A stretch of DNA of 64,000 nt from Owenia fusiformis (lineage: Eukaryota > Annelida > Polychaeta > Sabellida > Oweniidae), in assembly GCA_903813345.2 (NCBI GenBank), contig CAIIXF020000001.1, forward strand, positions 8,249,098 through 8,313,097, read 5' to 3'. The translations under genes and the position numbers were made by a program. This document shows, one piece after another, positions 31,850-43,433 of the stretch. The notes under the pieces are model-generated. The model searched no databases. It was not told where the DNA came from and worked only from the letters and a program-made list of their open reading frames with translations. Positions within the stretch are counted from its first letter, which is position 1, and each line of letters opens with the position of its first letter.

Positions 31850-34800
31850 GGAGAGGTTAAGCTTTGCATATATAATCGAAACTGAACCTGTACGTATCAC
31901 TCGACCATATACAGGCCTCCTAGACTTCCAACAACGCGAACATCAGTTCTGATACCGCGAACTACGTTCCTTGCACTCGAACCACGAATCTTATATCGCG
32001 AACGTGAAATCTTATATCGCGCACCACCATTTCCTTGTTTCCGAACATATTTCTTGTACCTCGAACAGAGATCCGTTACCGCGAACAATTTGTACTGGCA
32101 TAATACATCCGGGTGTTTGGGATTCCAAGTTACATGATTGTATATACCATGCAACGGAGTGAAACAAGGAAACGAAATTCAGTTTCTCCTCCGCTTTCGC
32201 CGGACTTTCGTTCCTATGAAAAGCATGCACTTGCATGTTAGATGTCCCATTCGTCACTGTATTTTGAAACGTAATCTTAAGATTAACATCCACGCCCCGA
32301 GTTGTCAGTTCTTTAAATGATGTGTCAAAGGAAAGCACTGCGTCCCACAGTCATTCATTTTTGGGATCAGAGAGTATCTGCGCACGGTGTGGTGTAATAG
32401 GAGATGTCATTTGTAAAAGCGATATTTTTTTCCTTTTTATGACCGCCATTTTTTCAGACAAGTTTCTAAAATTTTAAAGATTGTAAGCAATATATTGGGC
32501 ACATTTTCTGAAAAATTCAAAAGACTCTGTTCATTGACCTTTCCTATGCTCCTACTTAAAGCTATTTACAGTGACCTTTTCAGAGGACTGAAAAAGTTAT
32601 TTCATCATGTCATGATCCTGGTCACACTGCATCATGCGACCTTTAACTACAAGGTTTACTTTTATACAGTACACTTACATTGTAGTAATCAGTTATAGCT
32701 GTATTCTGTGTAGATGCACTGGCCCGCCCCTCCCGCTGAGATGGGCCCAGAAAAAAGGGTCCGACATTTTAGCGCTCCACATGTCTTGGGTCAGATATCG
32801 TCCTGGTTGCTGAAGTCAGGAATTTTTGGGGAACATGGGGCAAAACGGCCCTCATAATAGTTTGATCCGTGCAGAGGTTTTTCTAATCTGTCAATCATCG
32901 CGAACTTTCATGTTCCATCTTATGAAGGGATTATATTTCACATTTTCTGTGATTTTTCAGAGCGTTCGAAAATAATGTTGAGAGGAGGGCAAAATGGCCC
33001 ATGGGTGGGGCAGAACACCCCACAATGAAAGCTTCGGTTTTAAAACCAAGATTAATTAACTACAGGACTCGTCAACACACATTTATTTCAGACGGTCAAA
33101 GATTAGACAGATAAAGTATTCTTAGCCCTTACCCTAAAATTACGATTTAGTAGTCATTTGATATGTTTTGAAACAAAAACCAAGTGTTAAAATCTTTATC
33201 AGGATGATAGATTGTTATTTTCCTGTATGTAAACAGTTAATCCCATAAGCCGTAATGGGGGAGGGGGCAACATTTAAGTTAAGTTTTCATCTAAAACGTT
33301 GACAGGCAAAGGGAAGCATCTTCAAATTATCAGTAGCTGGAGCGACAGATATAGCACATCAAGTATTCTATAAAATCAGGAATATTGTACATAGGGTAAC
33401 TCATTTCTTTATTATGATGCAATCATCGGCTCAAATGGACAAATTTGGAAAAATGCTGGTAAAGAGAAAGAAGATATTCTGGATTTTGAAGCCCTGTGAT
33501 CGGAGGATGTCACTAATTTGGCCATACGTGTTGTTACTCAAAAGTCAGGTTTTTGTTGTTATTACCCAGCCCTTTCACTGAAAATGTCAATGCGCGTGAT
33601 TGCAAGGTAGTCCCAATATCTTGTGTTTCCTAGAGCTTGAAAATACTGTTATCGTCAATGATTGGATATTCATTCACATGCATGAAAAACTGGGAAAATA
33701 TTTCTTCCGCATTCCACATGAAAACACCTCTTTGGAATTACACTTATGCGTAATAATACGAACAAAATTACGGACTTTTTTCGATCAGATGCGTGGTTCG
33801 CGGTAACGGATCTTTGTGCGAGGTACAAGAAATATGTTCGGAAACAAGGAAATGGTGGTGCGCGACATAAGATTTCACGTTCGCGATATGAGATTCGTGG
33901 TTCGAGTGCAAGGAACGTAGTTCGCGGTATCAGAACTGATGTTCGCGTTGTTGGAAGTCTAGGAGGCCTGATATACAAATTCATGTAGCCTTCTCATATA
34001 AATAGCCGTTCAAATCCAGTGTTTGTTTAGACTACACCATAGCGTGTAATGATTCTATAGTATGTCATTGATGCGGTTTTATAGCTGGTTTTCTAGTACA
34101 TATTTTAAACGAGCTCGTTTCGTAAGATTTTTGGCGCTAAATCATGCATGACATACATCATCGTGTTCAGCAAGAATTCAACTGTGCATCGAAATCAAAA
34201 TTGACAGCATAGTGTCCAATAGACACGAGTAAAATGGTTCCCGTTGACCCAACGTCAAATTTCAAATCTCCCGTTCTAAACCCGAAACTCTGAAGCTGAA
34301 AGAATATCTGAAGTAGACTAAGCGCGCATAAAACTATGAGCGCTCGATACATTCCTTTGTTAATTTTTGTACTTTGCGTTCACGGTTACGTTGTGAAAGA
34401 CATCGGAGAGGTTAAGCTACCGTATAAAATCCAGAACGCAACTTAAACGTATCAATGGCCCCTATACAAATACATGTAGAGTTCACACATAAATAGCCGT
34501 TCAGCTCTAGTGTTTGTTTAGACTACACCATAGCTTGTAATGATTACATAGTATGCCATTGATGAAGTTCAATAGCTGGTTTTCTAATACATATTTTAAA
34601 CGAGCTCGTTTCGTAAGATTATTGGAGTTAAATCATGCGTTACATACATCATCTTCTTCAGAAAGAATTATACTCTGCATCGAAATCAAAATTGAAAGGA
34701 TAGTATTCAACAGACATGAGTATAATGATTCCCGTTAATAGCAACGTGAAATATGTAAATCTCCCGTTCTAAACACGCAACTTTGAAGTTGAACGGGTAT

Positions 34801-34914
34801 CTGAAGTAGACTAAAGCGATACAATCCTATGTTGATTCAATGTACTTTGCGTTTACGTATACGTTTTGAAAAACCGTATTTGCTTAACCTCTCTACTGTT
34901 AGCTTAACCTCTCC
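31850..34914. repeat. Two-unit tandem repeat of 491-510 bp, first unit split by an insertion
   Basis: Unit 1 is 31850-31906 plus 33971-34404 (491 bp after removing the inserted element), and unit 2 is 34405-34914. Both begin GGAGAGGTTAAGCT and share long stretches (GTGTTTGTTTAGACTACACC; AACGAGCTCGTTTCGTAAGA). The same word occurs inverted at 34901-34914, so each unit may be a MITE with this end. The units differ by roughly 10-15 percent by eye. Confidence 0.8.
31913..33970. mobile_element. Young fold-back element; arms made of eight 20-21 bp units
   Basis: The inverted arms 31913-32086 and 33796-33970 differ at only about 4 of 175 positions. They begin AGGCCTCCTAGACTTCC and end GTTACCGCGAAC. 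The target duplication ATATAC (31907-31912 and 33971-33976) and the empty counterpart in the adjacent tandem unit confirm the insertion. In each arm the motif GTTCGCGGTA, or a variant, recurs every 20-22 bp; in the right arm the TTCG/TGCG words start at 33797, 33817, 33837, 33859, 33880, 33901, 33921 and 33942. The 1.7 kb interior has no transposase. Arms of short tandem units are the hallmark of fold-back elements such as Drosophila FB and Galileo. Confidence 0.88.
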
Positions 34915-35939
34915 AGTAATAACAAATGAATCCAACCACTCTAAAATGCAAAGAGCATATTATTAGAATTCACATGGTAAACTCTTACACTTGGCTGATC
35001 ATAATTATTTGTCATAACATCCTTAACCATAGGTATGTTGGTTTTGTGGTGTTGGTAATTTAAAAGCAGAAGATCTGGTGAAATATACATTTTCGTTCGG
35101 CGGGTTATTGATTTTGCTTCATTTATCAAGTCAGATCAGGTATTTCGGTTAAACCAATCACTGAAACATTTTGCCAAATGATTCTTGAGTCTCTTATACA
35201 GCATATGGAATACCATATATAGGTAAAATAATATAACAGTAGTAAAGAAAATAGAAAACAAACATACCTTTCCTCCGACATTTAGAATTTTGCGGATCTT
35301 GTCGAGTCATTACTCATGCACTTGTAAATAATAGGCGATCACTGTTTATACGGTGCATATAACCATACAAATCTGCAACGTGCATTTTCAATATTTACAA
35401 AATGTATTTTCTGTAAATATTGAAGCCGAAAACAATTGCTCTCTTTTAATGCTTTAATGCTTGCTATTTGTAATCGTTTTTATGCTGCTTTCTACAGAAG
35501 GTAAGTCATTAAGCTCAAATACATTATTTTCAGAAAATAAGGTCCGTGTTTTTGTCCATCAATAATGTTAAGAACAGGTGTCAAGGATTCATTATCCCAC
35601 CGAACGGAGTGCTTAATAGGGATATATCGAGAAGCCGTCCGTAAGATCAAAACGTTTAACCCACCTACGCGCAGTCTCAAGTCTGTGGAGCCTGGAGAAA
35701 GGAAAATTAAGATCACCATCAAATACAAGACAAACAAGACAAAGAACGAAAACAGTAAAGAAGAAAGAAGACAACGAATGAAGACACCGATGCAGCAGCA
35801 ACAAATGACATCCGTTCGTTTGTTCGTCAGTCCGTTTGTTCGTTCATGTGTACGGGCAATAACTAAAATATTTGTCAAGTGATTTAGCTCAAATTTTATA
35901 GGCTTACGCATTTTGGATGTAGAACATTTGCTTGAGAGG
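34915..35939. other. No supported gene
   Basis: Overlapping frames at 35492-35911 (minus) and 35565-35882 (plus) cover the same low-complexity, Lys/Gln-rich or TTTCTT-rich DNA and a CGTTCGTTTGTTCG stretch. Neither has a domain. Confidence 0.4.
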
Positions 35940-36450
35940 AAATGTTGAATATGGCTGCCGAATTCGAAATGGCCGCCATTTTTTAAAAATGTAATCTTTA
36001 ATATAAATCAAATACTGGTTGACAGATTTACCGATGCCTGAGGGACAGAGCGGCTCTATTAATGAGAGAATTTTCAAGATGGCTGCTGAATTCAAATTGG
36101 CCGCCATTTTAAAATTGTAGTATTTAGTAAATCACCTGGTTGATAGTTTAATTCAGCATCAGCAAATTTGCTGATGCCTATAGAACAGATGAGCTCTATT
36201 AAAGAAGGAATTTCCAGGACAAGATGGCTGCTTAATTCAAATGGCCGCCATTTATCGAAAAATGCAATCTTTGATAACTCAAATACCAGTCAATGGATTT
36301 GGTTAATATTTTGTATGCTTGCGTCTTTGGGACATTTGGAACTCTACTAGACTCACGGAGATATTTGGCGATGCCTTATGGACAAATGACGCTTCTCAAG
36401 AAGGAAATTTCGAGATGGCTGTTGAATTTAAAATGGTAAACATTTTCCAG
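35940..36450. repeat. Diverged tandem repeat, four units with ATGGCCGCCATTTT phrases
   Basis: Units begin near 35950, 36078, 36220 and 36412 with AAGATGGCTGCTGAATTCAA followed by ATGGCCGCCATTTT. They share TCAAATACTGGTTGA-type and GATGCCTNNGGGACA-type segments, at a spacing of about 130-190 bp. Confidence 0.7.
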
Positions 36451-36794
36451 GAAAAATATTGTTTTCATGGTAATTTTAAGGGCTAATGCCTCATTGCCAT
36501 ATAATCATGTATAATAAGACCTCTCTAAATAAGGAATTTATAATTACATGGGTGGAGATTTTGCAGGAGGATGTATATTGCAATTAAAGTTTTTTCCTTT
36601 TCAAATAGTTTGGACTTGCCTGACCTGTTTGACCTCCTCAATCATGTTATTTTCAAAATAACGAAAGAATTTATGAAATGATATATTTTGTTCGGTGGGA
36701 TTTGCTTCTCCGGGAGTTGCTGTTCTTGTTTTTCGGTAGTAATTTCTAAGATAGATCCATTTCAAGAGGATAGTTTGAAATGTTGAAGAAAGTA

Positions 36795-37299
36795 CAAGGT
36801 AAGCCAAAAATAACTAACCAAAACATATTTCAATAACTCGGTCATTCGGGATCGGGGTTTAATTCATATTTGATACAAATGAACCTGGTTTAATGTTCTT
36901 TCATCCTAGTAAGTTGCGCTGGTCTTTTTCAAATGGTCATGATTTCATGGTCATTTTTCAAACCACTCCAAACTTCAAATGCCAAAACATGCCAAAATCA
37001 CCAAATATGAACCCCGATAGTTTTATCGTTGGGGGAATTACAAATATAATGTCTACACTAATAACCCTAGAAGCATCAGAGAGTTGAAACAAGAGATTAG
37101 AAGACAATGAGAGCCATTACACCTGGTCAAATTTGCTTCTAGAAACGAGGTCGGCATTTTGAGCGTTGTTTTGTAAATGAAACTTGGTGGAATGAAAGAA
37201 CATTGAACAAGGTTTAACTGTACCAAATATGACTTAAAACCCATTATGGATAACTGAGTTATTAAGATTTGTTTGGGCTGCCTTTTTTGGCTCACCTTG
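36795..37299. mobile_element. 505-bp mariner-like MITE with about 120-bp inverted arms
   Basis: CAAGGTAAGCCAAAAATA at the left and the inverted GGCTCACCTTG at the right are flanked by TA. The arms pair over about 120 bp (TAATGTTCTTTCAT with ATGAAAGAACATT-type match). The frame at 37053-37367 runs through the right arm and is not a gene. Confidence 0.8.
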
Positions 37300-38978
37300 T
37301 AGTTTAAATTGATGGATGGCTGGCTGAGTATACCCGCGCACCATTGTTCATTCGAAGGGTGGGGCAACAGTTAACGAGGCATCGAGTAGTTAAGTTGATT
37401 CAGGGAAACAGTCAAGCCTCGAGTAGGTTGATTGATGCCTACGTTAAATCTCAGTTCAACATTGTTCACTGATGATCGCAATTAGTTACTGTCACGTTGA
37501 GTGACTTTCGTAATTATTATCAGGAGGAGAAAACTGCAACAACTCGAATTCCACTTGAAACGCTGTACGTTGGTACAAAGATGAATTAAGATCGATCGTT
37601 CAGTGTTTTTTAAGTCGATATCCGAGTGATAAAAATAAGAATATCTTCCCAAAATGTAAAAAAATGCAATTAACCTTGAGTGTTTTTTCAGGATGTTGAT
37701 TCAAAATGGCGTAGTGGATTGTATATTTTGATTGGTGCGAAGATAAACTGGAAGATGAATTGATAGACCCCAGCTATCGCTTCGGGTCAAAATGCCAAAA
37801 CCTAAATTATCTCTTCATGTATTTTAGACATACTCGTATAACATCTACACAAGGTACTTGTTTCCCATGTTGAAGTTCTGTCTAATTTTTAACACTGGCC
37901 ATGTTTTTTAAACAAATGGTTCTATAGTATTTTCCACAACAATACCTTTGAACTAAGTACTATCTGATACCTAAAGATACGCAGTTGAAGATGTGTCGCA
38001 ACCACAGCCATCAGAGTCGTGATAAAGGCCCACGACATGCATGCGCCCTCTGTCATCTGAGCATTGGCACGTAAAATACTACTATATCATGTCACTGAAT
38101 CAACAATATCAACGCTTATTAGTTCAAAACAAGTTGTACCTTGATTGTCTTTCTCATAAAATACCTAGCCGTAGCCATGCCAAGTTGGGTTCAGAAAGCT
38201 CGCCTCGAAATAACAATTTGCAAATAAATAGACTGATTATGTTTTGCTATTCCATATAATTGAGCTATTACATTATTATTCATTTCTCAAATCCCCGTGT
38301 AGCATACTAGAATCATATGGGTAATTGGAAATCTGTAAAAGTTACAACCAATCATTGTTCATTGTTTCGTGCTGTGACAGCATAAAAAGAAATAACATAA
38401 TATTAGGGTGGTCATCTTGACGAATGTATGGTCATATTTTAAACGCCATAAATATCTTCTTTTGACCAAAGTCATCTTATCGGCGTTAAAATAATTCTAT
38501 CCTATTAGCGTTAAAAATACATTTTGAGGGAGTTCTAATTCTAGATGGCGTGTTACGTTAAGTTGTTTAACGGCGCGCCTTTTAAGTATGACAATGTTGT
38601 TCCAGATGGCCATCTTCGACTTACAAGGTGTTATGAAGCTGGAGCAACTGGAACCTTGTGGCCACACGTGATTATACTCGTACTGTATTTGGTTCACATT
38701 TCTAAATGACTTCTTTGTCCTTTCCAGAGTTTCAAACAAAATGATTGTTGGGTCGTATGAAAGACATTAACATTAATCGAGGCAACATTTTTAGTACGAG
38801 CTTTACGATGAAAGTCTGATTCTGATTCTGCATATAGGTGAACATCCCGTATTCATGTTCTTCGTTCTGATCTGTATTAATCGCAAGTATTATCTTCACT
38901 AAAATATTGTAATTTCTAAAATAAGTCAAGGACAAATATATGCTGGTGAATTCATTTGATAATACGGTAAATGTCATA
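37300..38978. other. No gene recognised
   Basis: I see no coding exon or repeat that I can support. Confidence 0.35.
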
Positions 38979-39694
38979 AAGGAGCACATAGGTTATCGCA
39001 AACAATTTCAAACGATTCTAACTTGAATTATGAATATTTTCTGATCATGAACATGGGTGTACCTTTTAGATGCATTCATTATCTTCAAGAAAAAGTATAT
39101 ATAATGATAATTTAGTTAATCAGACCTAAGTGATATTGAAGGGGCAATGGACCAATCAACATACCTTTTCAAAAATGTTGATCTAATTTTCACCAAAAAT
39201 GCAACCTTTTATTATATTGTTGAATGCATAATTAGAATGTGCTTTGAGACATGTTCGATTTCGTAAAAGGAAAAGTTGATTGCTCCAGGGACTTTAAAGA
39301 TACTGAATTTGGATGACCAAAATGAACTGAAACCAATGGATAGCATGAGATTTTTCAATTGAGAAATAACATGGGGAACACTTATCTTAAAGCAATTAAG
39401 TTTTTCTTTTGAGAACTATTTGATACATCAAAATAAAAAATAGTAATGCATTAAACATTGTAATAAATGATTGCATTTTTGGTGAAAATGGGGTCAACAT
39501 CTTTGAAAAAGTGTGTTGATGGGTTGATTGCTAGTTAAATATCTGCGAGATTGTTTGACTTTATTATTACTGTATATAATTTTCTTTGAGATAATGAATT
39601 GATCTAAAAGATAAACCTGTCTTCATTGTCAGAAAATAGTCATAATCCAATATATAACCTTCTGAAATTGTTTGCGATAACCTACGTGCTCCTT
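38979..39694. mobile_element. TA-flanked inverted-repeat element with a nested second inverted repeat
   Basis: The outer ends AAGGAGCACATAGGTTATCG and the inverted CGATAACCTACGTGCTCCTT are flanked by TA, and pairing runs for about 80 bp. Inside, 39146-39232 and 39438-39535 form a second inverted pair (TTTTCACCAAAAATGCAA; CCAATCAACA). Two MITEs, one within the other, is the simplest reading. There is no coding capacity. Confidence 0.7.
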
Positions 39695-42600
39695 TAAAGT
39701 TATTATGAATAGCAGGGTACCTATGACTGAACCTTTTTAAATTGAGCGGCCATATAAAAAGTTCCTTCTCAAGCAGAGGTTCTACACCCATAATAAAATT
39801 TGAACCAAAATCCGCCAACCAGTATTTCAGTTAGCCCCTGGGCACACAAACAGATGAACGGACGAATGGACGGACGACTTTGGTTTCAGTTGCTATGAAG
39901 TTCTTAGTGACCTAACATCATGAACTTTCTCTCAACAATTGCTTTGACAGGTCAGACAACACATATATTCGTCTGTTCCTATTAAATCTTTAGAAAGCTA
40001 AAACTGGAAAATGGCGTCAATGTCAACAAAATCAATGATGCCCTGAAATTATTGCTCTGCTGTCTATTACCAAATTAATTCGTGAAATAGCAAAGTATTG
40101 GTACATAAACATCACAATAGACATTTTAGATCATTTTCTAGAAATATATTTCATTTTATTCTTTATCCTTGTGGAATAAATAATTTTGATGAATTGGAAT
40201 TACAGAATAAACATGTTAATATATCTATAAATATTCCCTTTGTACATGCTAACTAATAAATTTCAGTGATTTGTAACAATAATTTATTGGAGCTTGCAAC
40301 ATTGAATAAAGTACAATTGCGGAACTCAGTAGTCATTAAATCAGATTAACTCGTTTATCTTAATGAATATATCCTATTCAATTGTCCATTATTTATGATG
40401 CATAAAATAGTTATTTACTCTGAGGGATATGATATAGGGAATATCCCAAAGATAAATACTGTAAATCCAGTGAATGAAGGAAATATTGAGAGTATACCAT
40501 AATCAAGAGCAATATCTACCTAAAAACCCCTATCTGTCAATAGTGTTGGTTTAGTCTACTTTAGACGCCTGAAAATAAAAATGAAATGAAGTCTCCCCCG
40601 AGGATTCCCTCGAGGAATAATAAACACATTGAGAAATATCGCTGGTAGATATACGTATCATCCAGATAGGTTTCAATCACAGATATATCTTGATACTGCT
40701 CTGGTAATGGTATTCTAACAGTCTTTCCATGGTGTAAATTAAAATACAGGCACTGTACAGTGTACATTACACTAACAGATACTATTTGAAATAACCTTAT
40801 GCTTTTAATATTTTTAAATTGAGTATTTTTACAATGTCTCATTTTGTAGAAGAACCCTACAATGACATCCAGGATTTACATAAATTCTTAATAACTCCAG
40901 TTAAAACTGCAGCTGTTTGTTTTTTGAATAACAAATAAAAATTGTTTTTCCATTCTCACACACAAAACTCTTAAATGTCATTACAAAATGTTAAAGAATA
41001 GAATTTTTCTCATAATGTAAACACTCACTGAGTGTTCATAATTGGATCTATTGCACTTGTTTCAGATACTGCAAATACAAGCTTTATAACGATCATGTTT
41101 GTTAAGAGGCTTTGAGCATCTTAGTACATAATAGGATTTAGGATCTATGCTCTCTACCATACATGAGCTTTCTCACAATACTAATTAACAACTCACTGGG
41201 ATTTATATTACAACCTTTAGAATTAAATCAGTAGCCTAGCCATTCACTGCTAAATAAAAAATAAATCCAATGAGGAATATTATAGGCTACACATATTTTA
41301 TCTATTACATAAAAATTGTCATTGGATCATGTGTCTAGTCTGATGATCATTCTACACAGTGGCTTCAAAAGCTGAGAGACACTGTTAATTTAATTCCAGA
41401 CATTGGGATAATATGATTTTCGTATTAATGCCTGCTATTTTATCCACATCTTAAAAGACAAAGCTGACATTAACAAAATGTGTACTTTAACTTCTAAGAC
41501 AGTAAATAACACAACAAAGATTTGATTTCCAAGGTATTTTCTTGATCTTTACTTGATCTTACCGACTCATTAATTTTATAATAAATCGTGCATTTCACTG
41601 ACTTAAGGGTCCTTATGAGCAATCAAACAGTTCATCAATTCACATAATGTTCAAGAATTTGAATGGAAGCTCGTATTTTAAGAGATTACTCAAAATTGAA
41701 CAGTTAAATGTTGGGTAAGGTATTACATAAGGGTTACATAAGGCACTTGAGTAAATGAATAAAAGCAGCAGGGATGAAAAATATAAGGTGAGATTACTTC
41801 ACAATTGAATCTAAAATGTGTACCAGAGACAAACTTTCTAATATTAACGTCACAGCATTGTTGTCTCGCGGAAAATTAGATCAAAATTGACTAAGTTATA
41901 ATCATTTTGACGAGAATTTCATTTTCTAATAAAATCTCTGGCTTAAAAATTCCCCCAAAAAATAGATCTCTATTTACAAAATGGTTACATATATCCCAGG
42001 ACATGTAATGATTAAAAATGCATTGCTTCAAATTGTGAGCCAATTGAATAAAATGGATTCGCCAATAAATCACTGTTGTATTTACTTGAGCTCATGTATC
42101 TGTCACTTATTTCAAGATTCAGTATACATCACTAATGAAAAACAATCATATGAAACCTTGGTTTTTAGCAATTAGTCTACAATTCAAGAGTACATACAGT
42201 ACAGTTACAACATACAGTTGTATACATGGAATGTTAAAACATTGTAATTGGTTTATCCTCAATTTGACTTTTTCCGCAGAGTTTCAACAGAAACAGGCAG
42301 AGTTAAATAAAGCATAAAATTTATATCATCTAAAGCACAAGATACCTATACAAAAAATTATGGTTGATGGTGCTCTTCCGATTAGTAATAATATGTATGA
42401 GACAAGTACAGTTGTCAATCTGAATAAATATATACTGTTTATATACCGGGGCTGTATTATTAATTTTTCATATTCATAACCATTATAAATACAATGTATA
42501 TCATAATATATAAACAAACATATAAATTTGATATAAATCACCAAATCTCAAAATAAAGCACACAATAAGTAGAGTAGTGAGTATTGTATCGTGGGTGTAA

Positions 42601-43251
42601 TCCCTTTGCCTTATATTCCCTTATACCTTATATAATTTCTTTTAGACTAAATAAAATAAATACCATATCGTAAAGTATCAATTATTTTTTCGTAGTGTAT
42701 TCAGGACCATAGCCAAGAGGAAGGGGGTTTCGAGCAGACCCAAAATGTGAACTCCCCCTAATATTTTTGGAAGTGAACCCCCCTTGGCAAAAACTGGCTA
42801 TGAACCTGGTAACCAATGATAACCGATTTTTTATCTAAAGATAACAGTAGCCAATGTTACTGAATGTAACACTTTTGTCCATTTCTAGAATATTTTTAAC
42901 TAAGTTATGGTAAGTGTGTGGAACTTAGAACTTTCTCAATATTGGAATGTGTTTAACAATGTTCCCCCAGGAATGTTCCATCCTTGACGAGAGGCTCAAT
43001 ATATACCTTAATATAAAATCAAATTTGATCAATATTGCAGAGCAGATTTGATGTCCAAAAACTATTCAGTTCTAGATTTCTATACCAAGAACTTAAAACC
43101 ATCTCTGAAAATATATCACATGACTGTACCAATTCTTCTTCAATATGTAGATAAGACAATGCAGACAACATTTAAAGATTGGAAATTGGCAATAGTATCT
43201 AATGTTTCTCCTAAATTGCAAAGATCAATGTGATGTGTGGTATTTCTCATC
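39695..43251. other. 3' flank of the amino acid transporter gene
   Basis: No second gene is seen. On the minus strand the first AATAAA words I can find downstream of the transporter stop are near 40285 and 40158 (TTTATT on the plus strand), so the 3' untranslated region could be about 3 kb, or a variant signal is used. The small frames at 40561-40842, 41891-42073 and 42326-42544 look like chance. Confidence 0.4.
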
Positions 43252-43433
43252 TCAATTCTTAATTAAACTAGTCCTTTCTGTATCCTTGGACTGCTGAGAA
43301 GCTACAATTGCATCCCCTGGAGTATTTTCATCTACATCCTCCTGATTAAAGTGTCCGTTCCTAAGTTTGGAAGGTGGCCTTTCTGTCTCTATGTTACTGT
43401 GCCATATGCCATAGCAGAAGTAGATCAACATAC
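43252..43433 (-). CDS. CAT transporter exon i (last coding exon and stop)
   Basis: 182 bp from the acceptor GTTATTTTTCAG to the TAA at 43254-43252. It encodes [14 protein letters not shown], the end of the last membrane segment, then a 50-residue cytoplasmic tail rich in Glu, Asp and Ser, ending RTSLIKN. Confidence 0.94.

Noticed and set aside
31897-33988. Two nearly identical 80-residue proteins read from opposite strands (31897-32154 minus, 33746-33988 plus)
   Set aside because: They are the two inverted arms of the fold-back element translated; the repeated RSRY and GSSARNV pattern follows from the 20-bp unit.
35492-35911. 139-codon minus-strand and 105-codon plus-strand overlapping frames
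   Set aside because: They overlap over low-complexity sequence, and neither shows a domain or exon signals.
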